From assembly GCA_003427395.1 (NCBI GenBank), contig BFEA01000283.1:631125-657208 (forward strand): a DNA stretch of 26,084 bases, written 5' to 3'. The notes under the pieces were generated by a model. The model was not told the DNA's origin and ran no database searches. It saw only the letters and a program-made list of their open reading frames with translations. The stretch comes from Chara braunii (Eukaryota > Streptophyta > Charophyceae > Charales > Characeae). Positions within the stretch are counted from its first letter, which is position 1; each line of letters opens with the position of its first letter. A program made the position numbers and the translations under genes. Positions 1 to 10,022 of the stretch are shown here, in pieces.

Positions 1-644
1 TCTGCTCTATACTTCCTCCTGCCTGAAAACCGAACTGCTGCAACTCCTGGAACCATTGAATTTGGTGTCTAGTATGAGAAATTGTTGCAGCTGACTATCG
101 AACACATCAAGAAATCTCAGGAAGTCATGATTACTTCTAAAAACAAGCATCGCCGACAGTCCACATTTAAGGTAGGGGAACATGTTTGGGTCTAGGCTAA
201 TGAGTTGGGACAGGAGTTTGGGATCTCTAGAAAACTAATGCCTCTTTCGGTCCCTGGGAAGTCTTAGAGATTGTGGGTAACGATTGGGATGGTCCCTCGT
301 ACATCATTCGTATCCCTGGTCACCTACGCACATACCCTGTTTTTCACGCCTCCAAGCTTGCACCGTTCGCTGAGACAGCATAGTTCCCATCACGGAGATC
401 TATGTCGCCCCTAACCACGGATGGCCACGTGGACGTCGACGATATCCTTGAGCACAAAGACGTGCATGTTCCCAAGCCACCTGGCAGAGGAAGACCTCAA
501 CCTACAAGGGAGTACAAAGTACATTTCAGGCATCATACTGATCCTAAGGAAGATCAATGGATTTCAAGGGAGGAACTTGTCAAGACAGCTCCTCAGATCG
601 TGGCAGATTATGAAAAAAAATTGAAGGGGAAGGCACCAGCATGA
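1..644 (+). pseudogene. pol: Gypsy Pol C-terminus: end of integrase plus chromo-like tail, degraded
   Basis: Reading from base 1 gives the end of the integrase, including FLLPEN, IEFGV, EHIKKSQ and NKHRR. TAG stops interrupt it at 70-72 and 193-195. At about 245-255 the frame shifts; the new frame reads LRTYPVFHASKLAPFAE, meets a TAG at 381-383, and then stays open from 402 to the TGA at 642-644. That last stretch ends in a tail containing FRHHTDPKEDQW and REEL, which matches the tail at 20880-21031 in element 3. The family role is strand transfer of the cDNA, with the tail possibly guiding target choice. The tail resembles a divergent chromodomain, which I infer from pattern and position only. 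Confidence 0.85.
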
Positions 645-670
645 AGCATCTCAGCGAACTTTCGAAGCTA

Positions 671-682
671 AGGGGGATGGAA
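671..682 (+). other. Polypurine tract of element 1
   Basis: The all-purine-rich run AGGGGGATGGAA (one T) lies directly before the TG that opens the LTR, 26 bases after the Pol stop. This is the standard position of the plus-strand primer in LTR elements. A similar GGGGGA-containing tract precedes the minus-strand LTR fragment near 14457-14470. Confidence 0.75.
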
Positions 683-1802
683 TGTGAGGAACGAGCCCTC
701 AAGGGGCCTTATCAGACATCACATGCTCTGGGGTAAGGCCTTAGCAAGCCGAGTGCCTCCCCTAAGTGAAGGCGGGCCTGAATATTCGTCAAAAGCCAAA
801 TTTCGACATTTCCATATGTGGGTATTCAGGCTCTTGCAGCACGCCAGTTGGTTGGGTAGACGCGTGAGCCTCACTAAGTTGTGTCGTACAGTTCGCCAAA
901 CCTTGATAGTTGTGCCTGAGCACATACACACAAAGCAGATCACATACACACAAAGCAGGGCCGATACATTGGGAAACAGGCCATCGGCCTTTGGAAAAGC
1001 AGTACTGTCGACACACCTACCTGGGAGCCCTGCACGGATGCAGCAAACAGCCGAAGTCCGGAGACTTGGCCCGTGCCCAACTGAAAAGTGCTCAGGCCCT
1101 CAACTGTAGTCTCGGGCCTGGGCGCAGGGTCTGAGGCCCAACCGAAAGCTATTGGAAGCTTCCAGCCAGGCCATACGCAGCATCCAGGAGGCTGCCACTT
1201 CCATAAAAGAAGTGAGGCAGCCGAGGCCAGGCATTCTGGCCAGTGCAGGAAATGTGGAAGTGCTGTTGCGCTACCGCTTGATGCTGCGCTGCGGCCAATG
1301 GCACTAACGAGGCGCATAGCAGTGATGTGGGGCGCTGCAAGGCAGCGGGGCGCAGGCGGCCATAGCCAGGCTACTGGGCGCCAAGGGGTAATGTGGACGA
1401 TTTGGTGGTCTTCAGGGAAGGAGGCGATTGCGGGGTAATCAAGGTGTGACTGAGGGTGACGAGATACGTACTTGGTGCGTGAAAAGAGGTCGGCTATGGT
1501 GTTGACAGTCATGTACATTGGTCTTCGGGAGTCGAAGTGAGCCTGTTGTGTGAACCAGCTGTAGGTAGGATAGTCAGGTAGAGTAGGTTGGGCGCTGGGG
1601 CGCCAGACAAAGCGGAGCGAGTTTGGATATTGTGTGTTGGTGTGGCCTACGGGCTTGAACATTCGCTCATTACTTCATTGTATTGCTCTATATGGATGGT
1701 TTCTCGGTGCAATTTGTACTATACTTGGATACGACTACCTGGACATCTGTGTGATCTTGCAACTTGGTTTTCGATATATCACTCACACTCATATTCCTTG
1801 CA
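683..1802 (+). repeat. LTR 1 (3' LTR of element 1)
   Basis: Begins TGTGAGGA right after the polypurine tract and ends CATATTCCTTGCA, giving TG...CA ends and a length of 1120 bp. It shares with the other LTRs of this family the core CCCTAAGTGAAGG (760-772), CAGTTGGTTG (845-854), a TTCCATA-loop inverted repeat (1190-1222), a GGGCGC...GCGCC inverted block near 1587-1604 and the 3' terminal box. Open frames inside it are chance frames with no recognisable product. The right boundary is set by comparison with LTRs at 3019, 13246 (reverse) and 22075, which all end at TTGCA. Confidence 0.8.
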
Positions 1803-1975
1803 ATACGTTAGAATAAATTAAATTCCTTTTCAATTTTTCTTTTTCGAAATTCGAAAATAATTTTAATTAATTATTTTTCTCGTATGTTTTAATTCATAAA
1901 ATTCCCTTTTCGAAAATTTTCTTGAAACTCAAAAACGCCTTATGATCAATTCTTTTTCGAAATTCTTTCTTGAAA
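1803..1975 (+). repeat. AT-rich spacer with repeated TTCGAA
   Basis: No gene is visible. The stretch is strongly AT-rich, made of T-runs, AATTAATT words and four TTCGAA palindromes. Its first bases (AGAATA then TTAAATTCCTTTT, from 1810) reappear at almost the same offset after LTR 2 (from 3028). It is therefore probably a leader or flank belonging to this LTR family and not random host DNA. No TGG-starting primer binding site is seen directly after the LTR. Confidence 0.5.
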
Positions 1976-3019
1976 TGTGAGGATTGAGCCCTCAAGAAGG
2001 GGCCTTGCCATGATGTACATGTTATGGGCCCCAACAAGCCTCGTGCCCGCCCTAAGTGAAGGAGAGCCAGCAAATCAACAAGAGCCCTCCGTGCAACCAT
2101 TTCACGAAGTGGGGTCCATACAGTTGCAGCACGCCAGTTGGTTGGAGTGCACTGAGTATCGGAGCTCTGCAAATGCAGGAATCCCAGGGGCCCAGAGTTG
2201 GTTAGGCCCTGGGCACATAAACGTGAGGCCGACAATGCATGCTCGATATAGAGGCCGAAAATGCCAATGGGAAACGGGTCCACTATCTGAATCTGGCAGC
2301 AGGCCTTGATGAAAGAGGCGCAACTGCATCTCCTGGGCGCCAACCGCATTGGGCCTGGGTACAGGTACTGGGGCCCAGGCGCAGGCTCAAGGGAGGCCGC
2401 CCACATGCAACACTGGCATATAGGCAGGGAGGGCGAGTGGGCAGGGATCTTGGCCATTGCGAGCAATGCCGGCACGCTGCGCGTTTGCGAGGTGCTGTGC
2501 TGTGCTGCGCTAGGCTAAGGTAGAGGCAGGCTAGCGCTAAGCGGTAGAGCGCTGCCTGGGCGCAGGGCGCTGGCGGCCATAGCCGGGCTGCCTCTGGGCG
2601 CAGAGGGGGTGAAGGGCAAAGGTGGTTCTTCGGAGGTGAAGGGCGCTGTGTGGGATAACAAGGGAGAGTGAGGGTGAAGAGAGAGACGTACCTGGAGGAG
2701 AGAGGAGGTCGGCATTGGTGTTGACATCATCACTCGCTGGTCGTCAAGTTGTCTGGTTGCTTTCATACTGTAGTTGTAGAGATAGGCTGGAGAGTAGGTA
2801 CGGCGCCTGGCCCCATTCAAGAGAGAGAGCTACATTGGGTTATGCTGTTGGTGTTGCCCTATGGGGCTTGGACATTGACTCACGATTCTTCTGTATCGTT
2901 CTCAAATGGATGGTTACTCGGTTCCATTGTGCTATCTGCTCTTGCTTCGACTACTTGGACTTACAGTGTGATTTTGCAATCTGGATTTCTGTGCTTCGTC
3001 CATATTCATGTTCCTTGCA
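1976..3019 (+). repeat. LTR 2 (solo or tandem LTR of the element 1 family)
   Basis: Starts TGTGAGGATTGAGCCC and ends CATGTTCCTTGCA, 1044 bp, plus orientation. It aligns in order with LTR 1: CCCTAAGTGAAGG at 2050-2062, CAGTTGGTTG at 2135-2144, a GC-rich middle, the gacgtacctgg-like stretch near 2690 and the terminal box. No internal coding region of the same family lies between it and LTR 1. GAAA stands on both sides (1972-1975 and 3020-3023), which could be a 4-bp target duplication, but the flank is GAAA-rich so the match is weak. A solo LTR and a tandem LTR-leader-LTR arrangement are both possible. Confidence 0.75.
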
Positions 3020-3401
3020 GAAATTTGAGAATATTAAATTCCTTTTTCGAAATTTTCACGTTTTGTTGTAAAATCATAGCCCAAAATTAATTTTGAATAA
3101 AGTTAAACCCATATCGGAATTTATTTTTCTTCGAAACTAATTGTTTTCTTTCTTCCTTTTCCGATATTTTCATCGAAAATTTCTGAAAAAAATTGTTTTG
3201 CAAGTTTCTCCTTCGGATTCTTTTTTGTTTCGAAAGGCTTATTCTCGAATTAATTTCGAATAACTTTAATTAATTTGAATAGGAATGAATTTATTTTAAT
3301 TCTTGTTTTGCAAATTTATTTTTTTTGGAAATGATCTTCTTTGATAAATCACTTGATGACGTTCTACTCTTGTAAATAGGAACCCCCCCTCCCCCTTAGG
3401 C
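3020..3401 (+). repeat. AT-rich leader-like block, then C-rich run before gag
   Basis: Contains no gene. It is AT-rich with four more TTCGAA palindromes and several AATTAATT words, and its start repeats the start of the spacer after LTR 1. The composition changes abruptly at about 3380 to a C-rich run (CCCCCCCTCCCCC) just before the ATG of the next element's gag. I cannot place the junction between the LTR 2 family leader and the chromovirus, and no 5' LTR for the chromovirus is visible. Confidence 0.45.
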
Positions 3402-5119
3402 ATGGCACGTTCAAAGAGGAACCCTTAACGTGCAGCCGCTGACGCCATTGCTACTGCCGCTGCTAACGCTGCTGCAGCTGCTAATGCCACCTCATCCGCC
3501 ATTGCCACCTCTTCCTCCCCCACCATGGCCGGATCATCCAACATTGATATATCCGACATCTGCACAGACTCCGTCAACAACATCGCCTAGAACCTCACAG
3601 GCGAGCAAACATCAACACCTGATGATGCCAGCGATCTTGTGACACTTACCCGCATGACGACATCCCTCTTGTCATCCATGAACGACATCAAAACATTCGT
3701 TTCCACCATCTCTGCTCGCGTGACCACCATTGAAAATCACACGCCCGCCATCCAGGTCGTCACCCCCACGTCTCCCCCCCCACCTCAGGTGCCACCACCC
3801 TTCCCCCTCCCTCCGCTTCCACATCTACACCAATCACCTCCTCCCCCACATCCACCGCTCTCTTCGCCAGCACGCCATCCACACCCCCACCCACATCTAC
3901 CACTACCCCCACCAAAGTCATCCAGCCGACAAACCCCGTCGTCACACAGTCGTCGACCATTCCCCCCCTGTCCAAACGGATCTTGACTTCGTCCGTTATC
4001 ACCTCCACCCTCCCCAGCTATACTCAGATTATTCCACAAACAGTGTATACCGCCCTTCCAGTACTCCCCCCCAATGCTCTCATCCCCACCAACCCCACCA
4101 ATGATTTCACCCTAAACGACTCTTCCTCTCCCACCCTTGATTTCAACGCCCTTGCTGTCACTACCCCCAGAGAAGGCAAAATCCCTCCATCCTTCCGCGC
4201 CAACGAGATTCCCACCTTCTCAGGCCAACCCCAAGAGGATGTCTTCCTCTTTCTCACCAAACTTCAGCAAACCTCCCTCCACAACATCCCTGTCGTCCAC
4301 TGGCTCCCCATCGCCAGCGACAGACTGCTAAACAACGTCGCTCGCTGGTGGTACACCGAAATAACCAACCACCATCACGCCAATCTCTGACCTCACACCT
4401 TCCTTGAGTGGGCCACCCTCATCACCTCCACTTTCCGTCCACAGAAAACGGTTGATGGCTACATCGATCAATTTTGTCGGCTCCAACAAAACGGCCCCAC
4501 CGACCGTTTTGTGCAATACGTTCGCTCACTTCGTCAACATATCCCCATCGATATCGTCAGTGACTTCGCATTCATCTCTCGCGTTAAGCGTGCATGCCGC
4601 AAAGACCTAGTGGTCGTCCTCGTCCGCGAGCCACCGATGACCCTCACTGACCTCCTCACTCGTTCCCTCCAAATCGACCACATCTTCTCCCCCTACAGGA
4701 CCACACTTACATCTGCCCCTTCCCACCCTCGCTTCTTCCACAACATCGCCTTCTAGGACACCTCCTCCACCACCTCCTCAGATGATTTCTCCACCCCGGA
4801 CCCCGACACCCTCTCCGATCCACTAGACGTCACAACGCTCTCCCCTGACGAACTCTCTACCATCCACCTCATGCGGATGGAAAGGAGAGAACACACCCGT
4901 CGTCCTCCCATAAACACCCCTCTAACCCGTCTCACGAAACTCATGCCGGAGGGGCAAACCTACCTCCAAGGTAAGGGTGGATGTTTCCTGTGCCGACAGT
5001 TAGGACATCGGCAGACAAGCTGTCCAAATGCCAGACAGTTCACACGTCAGGCACCCAGGTCCGCGGCTCCCCAACCCGCCGCTTCTGCATCCGCCACTCC
5101 CGGCCCCTCCTCCACTTGA
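3402..5119 (+). pseudogene. gag: Chromovirus Gag with CCHC zinc knuckle, broken
   Basis: ATG at 3402 opens MARSKRNP and hits TAA at 3426-3428; the same frame continues as an Ala/Thr-rich N-terminus, with another stop near 3588. A Pro/Thr/Ser-rich linker follows, and the frame changes within the C-runs near 3770-3800. The second frame carries the capsid-like core (ARWWYTEI near 4340) with a TGA at 4388-4390 and a TAG near 4755. It ends in a zinc knuckle, CFLCRQLGHRQTSC (about 4984-5025), that fits CX2CX4HX4C. The family role is the structural particle protein and RNA binding. Termination is TGA at 5117-5119. The unusually long Pro-rich linker makes shadow frames look like proteins, but I see no other gene there. 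Confidence 0.85.
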
Positions 5120-5899
5120 ACATCGTCCCCATGATGACCATGAATCTGTCCCGGTATCGACGACTAGTCTGTCGGCCATCCCACCGGTGACGATCTCCAC
5201 CCCACCGATGACCCATTTGGCATCGACAATACGTCTGCCTCCCCCCTCTCCGGTACTGCACATCCCACCGGACGATCCTCAGGCGTTGCAAACCTCGTCG
5301 CCTGATGCCCCCCTCACCGCCACATGTTCCGCAACCCTCCTTCCGAACCTATCCTGTGTCACCTTCTCTGATGTTGTTGAGGAACAAGCTCGACTCGATC
5401 GGCTTGTCCGATTAGGCAATGAACAACGCCGCCTCAACACCATTATCTCCACCGCCAACTCATCACGCTTTCACCTCAAATTCATCGCCGCCACCCTCGG
5501 TGCGTCTACGACTAAGCTCTGGGCCATCCTCGACATTGGAGCCACCGGTAACTTCATCACCGACGAGTGTGTCCGGAAGGCCGGTCTTACTCTACCGGTT
5601 ACAACTCCCCAATTACGATTCGTTTAGGGGACAAAGACACCGCCGTTGTAGTAGACCGCACGGTTCCCGAGACCACCATGACTGTCGGAACCCTCCGTAG
5701 TCAGGTCTCATTCGATGTCATGCACTTCATGTGCGACATCGTTTTGGGAACATCGTGGCTGGGCCGTTACATGCCATACTCGTTCGAGTCGTTCCACCCC
5801 AACTTCATCCGCCTTACCAACCCCCCTGACACAACCACTTCCCCTCCCCAAGCTCCGCCACCGCGCACCAATTCCTTCACATGGTTGCACGTACCCTAA
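5028..5899 (+). pseudogene. pol: Chromovirus aspartic protease region of Pol
   Basis: The frame open from 5028 carries a Pro/Thr-rich spacer, a charged helix (EEQARLDRLVRLGNEQRR) and then AILDIGATGNFI at about 5526-5561. This is the retropepsin active-site segment, but the second residue is Ile (DIGA) where the family has Thr or Ser, so catalysis is doubtful. The frame breaks near 5620. The next frame continues RLGDKDTAVVV through the flap region to DIVLGTSWLGRY near 5740, a typical C-terminal protease motif, and stops at 5897-5899. The protease normally cuts Gag-Pol. It overlaps the gag end in a +1-related frame, but with so many indels this cannot be taken as programmed. Confidence 0.8.
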
Positions 5900-7445
5900 C
5901 TCCACCTACTATTGCCTTGTCCTTGATCGCGAGCGTCCGGAGAACTTGCTCCCAACGGACAAACCCGACCAAACCCCTCCCTCCGACCCCTCCCTCACCT
6001 CCATCCTCGACGAGTTCAAGGACGTCTTCCCCGAGTCCTTGCCCGCCGGATTACCTCCGGATCGTGGCGTATCCCACACCATCGATTTGGAGTCGCCACT
6101 CTCCACCTTCCTGCCCTCCGTACCAGCTCTCCGTTCCGAAAGCCGAAGAAATGAAGCGGCAACTTAATGAACTCCTCGAAAAAGGATTCATTAAGCCAAG
6201 TTCATCGCCCTTCGGCATAAGTTGTCTTTTTGTCAAGAAAGACAGAACATCGGAACTCTGGATGTGCACAAACTACAGTGCTTTGAATCGGATCGCGATC
6301 AAGAATAAGTACCCCCTACCTCGGATCTCCGAGCTTCTCGATCGCCTCCGTGGAGCCAAATATTTTACCAAAATTACCTATGCAGTGGCTTCCACCAGAT
6401 CCTCATCCGCGAGGAGGACACCTACAAGACCGCATTCCGTTATCGCTTTGGGTACTACGAGTTCCTCATGATGCCCTTTGGACTTACCAACGCCCCCGCC
6501 ACATTCCAATCCACCATGAACCACATCTTCCTCGACCTCCTCGAAGTTTGTGTCGTCGTTTACCTCGATGATATCCTTGTCTATAGCACCACCTTCGAGT
6601 CCCACCTTCAACATCTCCGCCAAGTACTCTCTATCCTCAGAGAGCAAAAATTCTACGCCAAGCTCAACAAATGCACCTTTGTCGTGTCAAGCGTTGAATA
6701 CCTTGGCTACATCGTCTCTGCTGAAGGTATACTCATGGACCCCTCGAAGGTCACCGTCCTTGTCGAGTATCCACCACCCAAGACCCTACTCCAACTTCGC
6801 TCATTTTTCTGCCTTGCCAACTAGTACCGTCCCTTTATCCGCAACTTCTCCGACATCTCATACCCCCTCCACAAACTCACCCGCAAGGACGAACCCTTCA
6901 CTTGGAATGACCGCCGCCAAAACGCCTTCGACTTCCTCAAACAGACCATTACCACAACACCCGTCCTCAAGATCGCCGACCCCTCTCGACATTTCTACGT
7001 TACCACTGATGCATCCGAATTCGCCCTTGGAGCCGTTCTATCCCAACACTTCCCTCGCGACATCGCTGAAACCCCCTCCATCCAAGACTCCCCCACCCAC
7101 CCCGAGGCTCCACCCGACGAATACCCCATCGCTTTCGCTAGCAAGAAGCTCCTTCCCGCGGAGATGAACTACCCCTCCAACGAGAAGGAACTCCTCGCCG
7201 TGATCCACACCCTCAAAGTATGACGCCCGTACCTCGACGGGCAACACTTCACCATCCGCACAGACAACACCATCGTTTCCTCTATCCTCACCAAGAAAGA
7301 CATCACGCAGCGCCAAGCCTGTTGGTTAGACGTTCTTGCCCAATTCACATTCACCATTTGCTACAGCCCCCGCAAAAGCAACCGCATTGCCGATGCCCTC
7401 TCTCGACGCGCTGACCACAAGCCCTTTAAGAAAGTCTACGCCCCC
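5900..7445 (+). pseudogene. pol: Chromovirus reverse transcriptase and RNase H, broken
   Basis: The connecting segment FKDVFPESLPAGLPP lies near 6015-6060, followed by a frame change near 6125. RT then reads QLNELLEKGFIKPSSSPF, KYPLPRISELLDRLRG and YFTKI. Around 6375 a one-base lesion falls at the first catalytic Asp and shifts the frame. RT resumes with MPFGLTNAPATF and keeps the active-site box YLDD at 6561-6572. A TAG at 6822-6824 precedes YRPFI. RNase H shows VTTDASEFALGAVL (near 7003), SNEKELLAV (near 7178) and IRTDN (near 7255), with a TGA at 7221-7223, and ends RIADALSRRAD near 7410. Family function is copying element RNA to DNA and removing the RNA strand. Confidence 0.88.
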
Positions 7446-8968
7446 ATGACTCATATCCAACTCCTCCCATCACTCCACCACCACTACACCCAAGGCTACC
7501 TCTCTTCCCCGGATTTCTCAACAATCTACAACGAACTTCGTGACCTCGACTCAGTTCCCAACTACTACCTTCACGACCAACTTCTTTACGTTGACACCAA
7601 AGGCACTCGCCGACTTTGCATTCCCGATGCACATGGCCTCCGTACCCAGCTCTTGGTCGAGCATCACGACTCCGAGACTGCGGGATACCTCGGGTTCCAT
7701 AAAACCTTCGACACCATCTCTCGCTACTTCTACTAGCCTTCCCTACTCGTCGATGTCAAAGCCTACATTCGCTCATGCCCCAGATGTCAAGTCGTCAACC
7801 CCTCAAACCACGCCAAGCCCGACAAGCTACAATCATTGTCAATCCCCACCCACCGTTGGCAGTCCATCTCCATGGACTTCGTCCGTGGTCTCCCCAAGAC
7901 CGACCGTGGACATGATTGCATCTATGTGATTGTTTGCCGCCTGACTAAACGCGCATGATTCATCCCTTGCACCACATCGCACAGCGCCAAGGACGTCGGC
8001 ATTCTCTTCTTCGACCATGTCGCACTCCATCACGGTCTCCCTGAAAACATCATAAGCGATCGTGATCCTCACTTCCTTTCACAATTCTGGAAATACCTCC
8101 TTAAAGCCTACAAAACCACGCTCAAGTATAGCACAGCATTCCACCCACAGACCGATGGACAAACCGAGAAGATGAATGATACTCTCCAANGAATCCTGAG
8201 GAAGTATTGTCATCCGCATCAACACGATTGGGATCAGTTGCTCACCGCCACCGGGATCACCTACAACAATGTTGCCTGTCCTTCCACTGGCATGACTCCA
8301 CTCTATCTCGACCTTGGCTATCATTCACGCTTTCCCTCCAACTTCCTGCTCCCCTTGCAACTCAACCCCTCCACCCCCTGCCCTTCTCTCGGTGAATGGG
8401 CCTCGGAGAAGCTACCGAAGCCCTTGAAAGAACACAAGAATAACAAGCCAACAAGACTAACAAACACAGACGTGACGTGTCATTCAAAAAAGGGGACAAA
8501 GTCTGGCTCTCTGCCAAACACTTTGAACCCGAACACGGCTTGTCCAAGAAACTCTCGAATAAATGGCTCGGTCCCTTCACCATCATTGAACAAACCTCCC
8601 CCGTCAATTACAAGCTCCAACTCCCCCTTTTCATGAGTCGTGTTCACCCTGTCTTCCACGTAGAATACCTCAAAGAATACCATGAATCCCCACCCCAATT
8701 CGTTGACCGCCCATATCCTAGATCCCCACCAATCATGTTACCCACAGGCCCTGAATTCGTCGTCGAAGCCGTCATAGGACGAAGAACTACTTAGGTATCT
8801 AACCACCCAGAACCAATCACAAAATACAAAGTTAAATGGACAGGATACCCTGATGAAGAATCCACATCGAAACCTCTTGCTAACCTTAAGAATGCTATGA
8901 AACTTGTTCGCGCCTATGATCGCGCTCATCCTAATCCTAAATACCCCCTATGCCTAAACCCTTCCTAA
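7446..8968 (+). pseudogene. pol: Chromovirus integrase with C-terminal chromodomain, broken
   Basis: The zinc-binding HHCC domain shows VEHHDSETAGYLGFHKT and CPRCQ (about 7655-7790), with a TAG at 7734-7736. The core has Asp in SMDFVRGLP (about 7870), Asp in ISDRDPHF (about 8056) and Glu in TDGQTEKMN, 35 residues later, so DD35E is preserved. A TGA sits at 7956-7958 and an N at 8190. The frame changes between about 8400 and 8475, then reads FKKGDKVWLSAKHF and VHPVFHVEYLKEY, the GPF/Y-type module. A chromodomain follows (YKVKWTGYPDEES, near 8827-8866) after a TAG at 8792-8794; its usual WEP is SKP here, losing an aromatic-cage residue. TAA at 8966-8968. Chromodomains bind methylated histone H3 and steer insertion. 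Confidence 0.88.
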
Positions 8969-9568
8969 ACCCTGCCTAAACCTTGCTCCAACCCTGCCTC
9001 CCTGCACTACACACATCCCCTGGACCCAGCAAACCCCTTGCCCCGTGATCTCCCTCTGCCTGATCCGCTCTTGCCTCCGTCTCGCCCCGTTCGCCCATCT
9101 GTCCTCCGCCACATCCTTGTCTCTCTTGTCAAAATTCTCTTTGTGGCCCCTGGCGTCGCCGACGATAATGGATCTAATGGCAAGCGCACGAGGACGATGG
9201 CATGCGGCAGCTCAGTTTGAGGAGATAAGACAGCTGGTTGGCCACCATGCTGTTCCCTTTGGCTGGCACCTTGGACTCTCACATGGACATCAAGATCAGT
9301 CGGCGACCTGCTATCCGGATCAGACCTCATCATCAGACCTTGTACCGGACGCAACCTGCTACTGGGACAATCAAGCTGGAGCCCTTATCGTCTATATCAC
9401 AGAACTGCTGAAAACTGCTTCCTCACCACCACTTCTGCAACACCTGCCAAGACCTTCCTCGAGACATTTTTCGCCTCTGACACCTTGTTTCAGACCTGAG
9501 ACATTGTTTTCCCAGACTTCATCAGGCACCCCAGCACTTGAGCATTGAACAAACAATTTTTTTTTTTA
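8969..9568 (+). other. 3' untranslated region of element 2
   Basis: Lies between the pol stop and the pyrimidine tract. It begins with three CCTAAACC words about 11 bases apart and then C-rich sequence. A 167-codon open frame at 9045-9548 has no recognisable motif and sits where these elements carry a long 3' UTR, so I treat it as chance. Nothing else is supported. Confidence 0.5.
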
Positions 9569-9615
9569 TTCCCCCCTCCCTCCCCTTCCCCCCCCTCCTC
9601 CCCCCCTCCCTCCTC
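9569..9615 (+). repeat. 47-base pure pyrimidine tract
   Basis: Every base from 9569 to 9615 is C or T, dominated by C-runs of 4 to 10, and it follows an 11-base T run. The complementary strand is therefore a long G-rich purine tract with several GGG runs, able in principle to form a G-quadruplex or, as a duplex, H-DNA. It is on the wrong strand to be the plus-strand primer tract. Confidence 0.9.
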
Positions 9616-9633
9616 AAACCTGACAACCTACAA

Positions 9634-9911
9634 CCTTGTAGAACACCAACAGGACTGCCCTGTTACCCGTAGAACCTCAATAGGATTACCCTGTTACTTG
9701 AGCATTGATTCCCTCATCCCTGTAGAACCTTAATAGGATTACCCTGTTACTTGAGCATTGATTCCCTTATCCCTGTAGAACCTTAGTAGGATTACCCTGT
9801 TACTTCAGGATTGATTCCCTCACCCCTGTAGAGCCTCAATAGGATTACCCTGTTACTTGAACATTGATTCCCTCATCCCTGTAGAACCCCCATAGGATTC
9901 CCCTGCTACTG
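9634..9911 (+). repeat. 53-bp minisatellite, about five copies
   Basis: The unit contains CCTGTAGAACC, AATAGGATTACCCTGTTAC and TTGAGCATTGATTCCCT. CCTGTAG-type starts fall at 9719, 9772, 9825 and 9878, exactly 53 bases apart. A copy precedes them from about 9666, and the first unit, from 9634, is shortened to about 33 bases. The last copy decays after about 9911. It lies in the 3' UTR of element 2. Confidence 0.92.
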
Positions 9912-10007
9912 GCATTACTCCCCCTTTCCTTTTCTGACCAGTGATCGACCCCATCCCGTCCTTCACAGTTCTTCATTGGGTCTTTGGCAGCCAGGACGTG
10001 GCCTTCC

Positions 10008-10022
10008 AGAGGCAGGGGATAG
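10008..10022 (+). other. Polypurine tract of element 2
   Basis: AGAGGCAGGGGATAG directly precedes TGTTACGG. It is purine-rich and at the expected place for the plus-strand primer. Confidence 0.65.

Larger units (their letters stand above)
1..1802 (+). mobile_element. Ty3/Gypsy LTR retrotransposon, 3' part only (element 1)
   Basis: The left edge of the window cuts this element. What remains runs in the usual Gypsy order: C-terminal end of Pol (1-644), a polypurine tract (671-682) and a 3' LTR beginning with TG at 683 and ending TTGCA at 1802. The Pol tail is clearly homologous to the tail of the element at 14549-22075, and its LTR shares several blocks with the LTRs at 1976, 13246, 14549 and 21072, so these belong to one lineage. 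Two in-frame stops and a frameshift before the conserved tail, and another stop inside it, show the copy is dead. Confidence 0.85.

Noticed and set aside
940-1662. 240-codon open frame on the minus strand inside LTR 1
   Set aside because: It is antisense across the LTR, not kept in the other LTRs, and shows no domain.
3760-4039. Gly/Val-rich minus-strand frames
   Set aside because: They are shadows of the Pro/Thr-rich gag linker.
5028-5119. Programmed +1 frameshift between gag and pol of element 2
   Set aside because: The frames overlap in the +1 sense, but there is no known +1 site and many nearby indels, so decay is the simpler reading.
8949-8990. CCTAAACC words resembling an interstitial plant telomere repeat
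   Set aside because: The spacing is about 11 bases with intervening TT/TG changes, not a 7-base CCCTAAA array, and there are only three copies.
9045-9548. 167-codon open frame after element 2 pol
   Set aside because: No motif, lies in the expected 3' UTR, and composition is typical of C-rich chance frames.
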